DNA of 10,427 nucleotides from Anaerolineae bacterium (GTDB lineage Bacteria > Chloroflexota > Anaerolineae > Promineifilales > Promineifilaceae). Shown here one piece after another: positions 6,370-10,427 of this stretch. Under the pieces are notes generated by a model, which searched no databases, was not told the origin of the DNA, and saw only the letters and a list, made by a program, of their open reading frames with translations. The number at the start of each line of letters is the position of its first letter. The stretch's first letter is position 1. Both the position numbers and the translations under genes were made by a program. The stretch lies in contig JANQGC010000072.1 of the NCBI GenBank assembly GCA_028277515.1, positions 1 through 10,427 of the forward strand, given 5' to 3'.

Positions 6370-9300
6370 TTACGGTGCTTGTACAATCACGGATTCTGTG
6401 ACGATCGTTGTAAGTCCGGCTACATCCGTCGCACGGGCGCTAATTTGAAAGGTCTCATCCTCACTCATGGTGGGTAGACTGTCAAGATGCCAGTAGAAAT
6501 GCCAACCATCTTCGCCTCTAAGACCAGCCTGCTGCCAGGGACCGCCATCAATACTCACATCCACACGATGGACCAGCAGGCTGTCGGTGACACTGCCGGT
6601 TAATTCCAAAACGGTCCGGCCGACACGTTGGTCTGGACCAAGCGTGGTTGGGTCGATGGTGATTTGTGGCGGCTGTAGGTCCACGTATATGGTTGCCGGT
6701 TTGCCGCCATAAACAGCGTTGACGGCATCCAGGCCGTCCAGCCAGTTTCCGGATACGAATTTGTCCACTGTTTGGGCGATGCGTTCGGAAGTTGCTGTTG
6801 CCCCCTGGCTGCTTGGCGTTCTTTGGCGAGCTGTCATTGGCTCACTTGCGGCAATGAGTGGCATATAGCTTGTATAAAAGGTTTCGTCGCTCCAATCACT
6901 GACCAATGGTTGAATGGTGTAGATTCCTTCGCCGGGCGGTGTCCATTCAAAGCTCCAACTGCTTTCTGATGCTTGTGCCGGGAACCAGACCTGCGCATGG
7001 ACGGGTGTATCGTTAATGGTGACCATGAGCGCCTGCAAGTCATTGTCGGCAAAGGAGTCGCCGTCGATTTTGATGGGTTGGGTGGTGGTTAAGGCTGTGC
7101 CCGAGGATGGACTCACGACCTCAGCACCGGCCAGAAATTCAGCCTCTGGGAGATTCGTCGGATCGACTTCAGTGCAGTGGTTGTAAGCGTCGCAGGCGTT
7201 CATGGTTTGCCCTTCGACGGCCGTGTCCGCATAGGTACGCACGGCATCAATCATATACAAACGGGATGTATCCGTGAACGTCTTTGAATACCAGACGTCT
7301 ATATCCGCATAGGTTGTTAAGCTCATGTCGCCAATGCGGAAACTTGGAATTGCCGGCGGCCAACCCGGAAGACAGGTGTTATCCTGCACGAGATTGAAAT
7401 CTGCCGCCTCACATGTGTAGGTTGTTGTTGTGACCGAGCCGCTGCTGTCTGTTTCAATATTGAAAGAGAGAGACGGCGGTTTGGTGTCAATCTCCCCGCG
7501 CCAGACCCGCTGGCCGCCAAGTTGGGTTATATTGCCCAGCCCATCGGTTCCACGAACATTGATTTGATAGAGACCTTCAATGCCATTCTCCCCATCAGGC
7601 ACGGTGTAGCTCCAGGTGTCATCGCTGAATGAGGCTGTTTCCCAGGTGCCCAAACCGTAAGCATAAAGATTGGCGATCTCGTAATCGGCCAACGCCCGTT
7701 GATAAACGATGAATTCGTCCATCGTGCCATTGAAGAAGTTGGGCGCTTCACTACCATGATTGGCGGCGCCAATGTGGAGGTAATCCCCATTCACGTCCGC
7801 ATTCTGATCTTTATAGTCGGTGGTAGATGTATTGGTGTCGTCGCTGCCGTCCACGTAAATACGGCCGGTGCCCGTGGTCCCGCTGCTGTAATCCCAGGTA
7901 ACCACGACGTGATGCCACTGGCCATCATTGACGGCCGTTGTGCCGCGAATATAGCTGTTACCAAAGCCTACGAAATTGGGCACGCCATTCCCATCGAGGT
8001 AGAAACTCTTTTCACCCTTTTCCCACTCGCTGTTGTTGTTACTCTTGGTCACGATGCCAATATGGTTGGCCGTCGTATTGATCCAGGTCGCTATCGTAAA
8101 ATCAGCTTTGGAGAGTTTGACCGCATCAGACGTTACCGTTAGCTGATCAGCATCACCCTCAAACTGCACGCCACCGCTGCGCTGACCGGCTGCACCGGCC
8201 GTTGGGCATGAATTGTCGCTGCATGTGGCATCGTTGTTGGAGCCTGATTGGTCATCAAAGTATACCGTGCCTGCCATTTCATCCATGGGCAAGTATAAAT
8301 TGGCATCAGCCAGCGCGTCCATCTGCCCGGCCGGGGTGAAATTAATCTCCACTGTTTGCAGTGAAACATTGTCGCTCGCCGGCCCAGCGATGGTGATGCC
8401 GCTGGAGATGACCTGTGTGCGAGTCAAGGCAGCCCCGGCGCCAACGACCGGCGCTGTGGCATCCAATGTGATCTCGGCCGTTTCCGGCGCATCCGACGGT
8501 GTTTCATTGCCTGCTGCATCGGCTGCCCGAACGGTAACGGTATAATCTCCACTTGGATCAACAATGGCCTCATTGTTGCCGTCCACAGTGGGTAAGGCGT
8601 AGTCGATTTGCCAGGTCCCATTTGCATTCAGCGTTGCCTCCTGCCAGCCCGCGCCCTGCGAAGCATCCTGGCCTACGAGCAATACCTCCAGACCGGCCAC
8701 ACCACTGCCCGGCTGGCTGCCGGCCTGCGGATCGGAGGCAGTGCCGTCAATAAGCACATGCCACCCCCCCTCCGAGTTCTGGCGAGGAAGCACTGCTCCG
8801 GAGGCCTCATTGATGGTGATTGATGGCGGAGTCGTATCCAGAATGGTGTGCCAGTTGGTCACACTACTTTCATTGCCCACAACATCGCTTGCACGAAGTT
8901 GGAACGTATAAGGTCCATCAGAAAGCGCCGAAGTGTCCCAATTGTAGCTCCAGGATTCACCACCATTGGCTGTTTGCCAATTACTCTCACTATTACGTTT
9001 GATATTGACTTCGGTGACGTAAGATGTCGGATCCTCGGCGCTGCCGGCGATGACGAGCCCACCCGTACTGCTGGCATATGGCCCCGGCTGATTTTGACTG
9101 AACAAGGCTGACGTCATTGCTGCAGTGGGGTTGTCGGCATCGATCGTGATAGTGCGCGTGATTGTCTGGCTGACAGCCCCGATGTTGGTCGTCGTTTCGC
9201 GTAAGGCCGGGGTGCTCAGAATGAGTTCATCGCTGCTGGTGCCGGCCGGAAGCTGGCAAGTCAGCACGGATTGATCTTCTACTTTAATCTTCTGATATAA

Positions 9301-10427
9301 CTCGTTAATTTCATCCGCATCCAAAGCAAGCGTCCAGATGCCGACCTCGTCAATGCTGCCGTTGAAGTAATTGCCGGACGAATCAAAGATCCTACCAATA
9401 TATGTGGGGCCAAAACCGCTGTAATTTGCTTTTGCCGTGTCTTGGGCCACCTGGACCCCGTCACGATAAATGGTGCGCTGCCTGGTATGGGCATCATAGG
9501 TACAGGCCCAATGGTGCCAATTGGTGTCGGTATAACTGGCAGTTGTATTTAAATCATCGTTCCAAAATGCACAACTAAAGGTGTCATTTTCTCGGAAGCC
9601 AAAATGTAAGCCTTGGTTACTTTCAGCTGTTCCTTGCGATAAAATGAATTGGAAAGAACCGGTCTCTGCGCGCTGTGCCCAGGCCGATAGGGTAAATGAG
9701 GAGTTGCGCAACACGAAGCTGTTGGGATCTTTGATCAGCTCAACTTTGAGGTTGTCGATACCGAAATCATGATCGCCGGTAAAGATTGCAGAGACCGAAG
9801 AGGCGCTCTGGTCGTAGGTTGCTTGCATGGAGTACACCGAGTTGGTGCTGTTGCCACTGACGACCAGGGAATCTCCTGTGCTGCCATGCTGCGGAAAATA
9901 AGCAGCCGGACCTCCCAACAGCGAGTTTATGCGTCTGTTTGGGACAGAGTCCAGATGGTTACGCTTCGGATCCTGCTTATAAACCGATCCTCTATAATCG
10001 TTGTCGGTGTAGAGGAAGGCGACTGTATTGGAATTCGTCCTAACACAGTTGGTGTTAAAGTTGGCCTCAGGGAGCTGCTGATACTGAATTGTTTCGCCAT
10101 CTTGCCCCTGCGCGGTCCAGCTTTGGCCGCTGCAATTGCTGTTTTGATAAAGCGTCGTGGCCATGTTGTCCCAAGAGTCTGCATCGGCCGGGTAAAGTTG
10201 GTAGGCGCCAATCGTGCTGCTGGATTCATTAGAGAAGCTTGTGAAGAAATCTTCGCTGCCGCCGGAGAATACATAATCGCTAACTTGACCGTCAGTGACA
10301 ACCGTGCCTTTCCAATCTGATCCAATGACGAACAGATCATATGTAAATTTCACTGTATCATGGGCCGGTAAGTTGCCAATCCCCAGTTGAGGGCTAAAGT
10401 CGTTGCTGCCGGCCAGATAATGGGTCG
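6370..10427 (-). CDS. Giant extracellular LamG/Ig-like multidomain protein, N-terminus outside the window
   Basis: The frame is open from the right edge to the TAA at 6372-6370, giving 1,351 visible residues. A GTG at 10353 is not the likely start, because the frame continues upstream with matching domain sequence (NDFSPQLGIGNLPAHDT). In order the protein shows: an N-terminal beta-sandwich ending FGIDNLKVEL (about 9740-10427) with a beta/gamma-crystallin-like segment inside; a LamG domain; two Ig-like repeats with DxTPPxI linkers; an Ig-like repeat holding a second LamG domain; and a C-terminal stretch of further Ig-like units. Eleven cysteines occur, mostly in close pairs, suggesting disulfides and an extracytoplasmic location. 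No transmembrane anchor, LPXTG or other sorting tail is seen at the C-terminus, which simply ends after a beta-strand. Adhesion or glycan binding is inferred from the domains; no catalytic site is visible. It is separated from the catabolic unit by 271 bases and is probably unrelated to it. Confidence 0.9.
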   Translation of the reverse strand, partial: THYLAGSNDFSPQLGIGNLPAHDTVKFTYDLFVIGSDWKGTVVTDGQVSDYVFSGGSEDFFTSFSNESSSTIGAYQLYPADADSWDNMATTLYQNSNCSGQSWTAQGQDGETIQYQQLPEANFNTNCVRTNSNTVAFLYTDNDYRGSVYKQDPKRNHLDSVPNRRINSLLGGPAAYFPQHGSTGDSLVVSGNSTNSVYSMQATYDQSASSVSAIFTGDHDFGIDNLKVELIKDPNSFVLRNSSFTLSAWAQRAETGSFQFILSQGTAESNQGLHFGFRENDTFSCAFWNDDLNTTASYTDTNWHHWACTYDAHTRQRTIYRDGVQVAQDTAKANYSGFGPTYIGRIFDSSGNYFNGSIDEVGIWTLALDADEINELYQKIKVEDQSVLTCQLPAGTSSDELILSTPALRETTTNIGAVSQTITRTITIDADNPTAAMTSALFSQNQPGPYASSTGGLVIAGSAEDPTSYVTEVNIKRNSESNWQTANGGESWSYNWDTSALSDGPYTFQLRASDVVGNESSVTNWHTILDTTPPSITINEASGAVLPRQNSEGGWHVLIDGTASDPQAGSQPGSGVAGLEVLLVGQDASQGAGWQEATLNANGTWQIDYALPTVDGNNEAIVDPSGDYTVTVRAADAAGNETPSDAPETAEITLDATAPVVGAGAALTRTQVISSGITIAGPASDNVSLQTVEINFTPAGQMDALADANLYLPMDEMAGTVYFDDQSGSNNDATCSDNSCPTAGAAGQRSGGVQFEGDADQLTVTSDAVKLSKADFTIATWINTTANHIGIVTKSNNNSEWEKGEKSFYLDGNGVPNFVGFGNSYIRGTTAVNDGQWHHVVVTWDYSSGTTGTGRIYVDGSDDTNTSTTDYKDQNADVNGDYLHIGAANHGSEAPNFFNGTMDEFIVYQRALADYEIANLYAYGLGTWETASFSDDTWSYTVPDGENGIEGLYQINVRGTDGLGNITQLGGQRVWRGEIDTKPPSLSFNIETDSSGSVTTTTYTCEAADFNLVQDNTCLPGWPPAIPSFRIGDMSLTTYADIDVWYSKTFTDTSRLYMIDAVRTYADTAVEGQTMNACDAYNHCTEVDPTNLPEAEFLAGAEVVSPSSGTALTTTQPIKIDGDSFADNDLQALMVTINDTPVHAQVWFPAQASESSWSFEWTPPGEGIYTIQPLVSDWSDETFYTSYMPLIAASEPMTARQRTPSSQGATATSERIAQTVDKFVSGNWLDGLDAVNAVYGGKPATIYVDLQPPQITIDPTTLGPDQRVGRTVLELTGSVTDSLLVHRVDVSIDGGPWQQAGLRGEDGWHFYWHLDSLPTMSEDETFQISARATDVAGLTTIVTESVIVQAP
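7660..8316 (-). other. Second LamG/concanavalin-like domain, inserted in an Ig-like fold
   Basis: The segment starts ADANLYLPMDE, includes DQSGSNNDATC and FTIATWINT, then QWHHVVVTWD, RIYVDG and NGTMDEFIVYQRAL, the order of strands in LamG jelly-roll domains. It is flanked by the two halves of an Ig-like repeat: strand VEINFTPA before it, and WETASFSDDTWSYTVP onward after it. Confidence 0.75.
9292..9702 (-). other. First LamG/concanavalin-like domain
   Basis: The segment reads FTLSAWAQR, then NWHHWACTYD, TIYRDGVQVAQD, YIGR and NGSIDEVGIWTLAL, matching the LamG jelly-roll pattern. Cys261 and Cys284 (numbered from the GTG at 10353) could form a disulfide. Such domains usually bind glycans or proteins; the ligand is unknown. 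Confidence 0.8.
9916..10161 (-). other. Beta/gamma-crystallin-like segment
   Basis: Two similar halves are visible: TTLYQNSNCSGQSW and, about 48 residues later, VAFLYTDNDYRGSVY ending PNRRINSL. They resemble the paired Greek-key motifs of beta/gamma-crystallins. The usual calcium-binding N/D-N/D-x-x-S/T-S box is imperfect in both halves (the second reads NRRINS), so calcium binding may be lost. The match is by eye only. Confidence 0.5.

Noticed and set aside
7699..8142. Open frame of 147 residues on the plus strand
   Set aside because: It is antisense to the LamG coding sequence and has no family-like motif; it looks like a by-product of the biased sequence of the real gene.
9769..10320. Open frame of 183 residues on the plus strand
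   Set aside because: It is antisense to the N-terminal part of the large surface protein, whose domains are recognisable in the minus frame.
1..10427. CRISPR array, tRNA, rRNA, insertion sequence or phage genes
   Set aside because: I see no direct-repeat array, no tRNA- or rRNA-like segment, no transposase motif and no terminal inverted repeats with target duplication.

Overview
All confident genes in this window lie on the minus strand, so it reads from high to low coordinates. The base composition is moderate. The left half is a compact sugar- or sugar-acid-type catabolic cluster, and the right 4 kb is part of one very large extracellular beta-sandwich protein. The style of that protein (LamG and Ig-like modules chained together, one LamG module set inside an Ig-like fold), together with a LacI-controlled cluster of SDR, SMP-30 lactonase, LDH2 and creatininase-type genes, resembles environmental Chloroflexota such as Anaerolineae. 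This placement is inference from gene style, not a phylogenetic result.

Layout in the direction of transcription. From the right edge to 6370 runs a multidomain surface or secreted protein whose N-terminus lies outside the window. A 271-base intergenic region (6099-6369) follows and holds a good promoter and a LacI-type operator. Transcription unit 1 is a LacI-family regulator (5094-6098), an SMP-30/gluconolactonase-like lactonase (4172-5089) and an LDH2/MDH2-type oxidoreductase (3124-4185). The gaps are 4 bases and then a 14-base overlap. A 175-base intergenic region (2949-3123) carries a second, nearly identical operator, candidate promoters and two leader stem-loops. Transcription unit 2 is a creatininase-family amidohydrolase (2139-2948), then 101 bases with a 10-bp inverted repeat, an SDR dehydrogenase (1261-2037), a metallo-beta-lactamase-fold protein (579-1256) and the N-terminal part of an L-fucose isomerase-related protein (1-542, running off the left edge).

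How the genes may work together. Two 14-bp near-palindromes that differ at one base, both with a central CG, lie upstream of the two units. The simplest reading is that the LacI protein represses itself and both units until a sugar-derived inducer appears. SDR oxidation to a lactone, SMP-30 ring opening, an LDH2-type redox step and an isomerase-like enzyme make a plausible oxidative route for a sugar or related polyol. The substrate cannot be named from sequence. The creatininase-family and MBL-fold members have altered signature motifs, so the pathway may be an undescribed variant.

The most notable observations are the paired operators, the MBL-fold protein that has lost the HxHxDH zinc motif, and the nested domains in the large surface protein.
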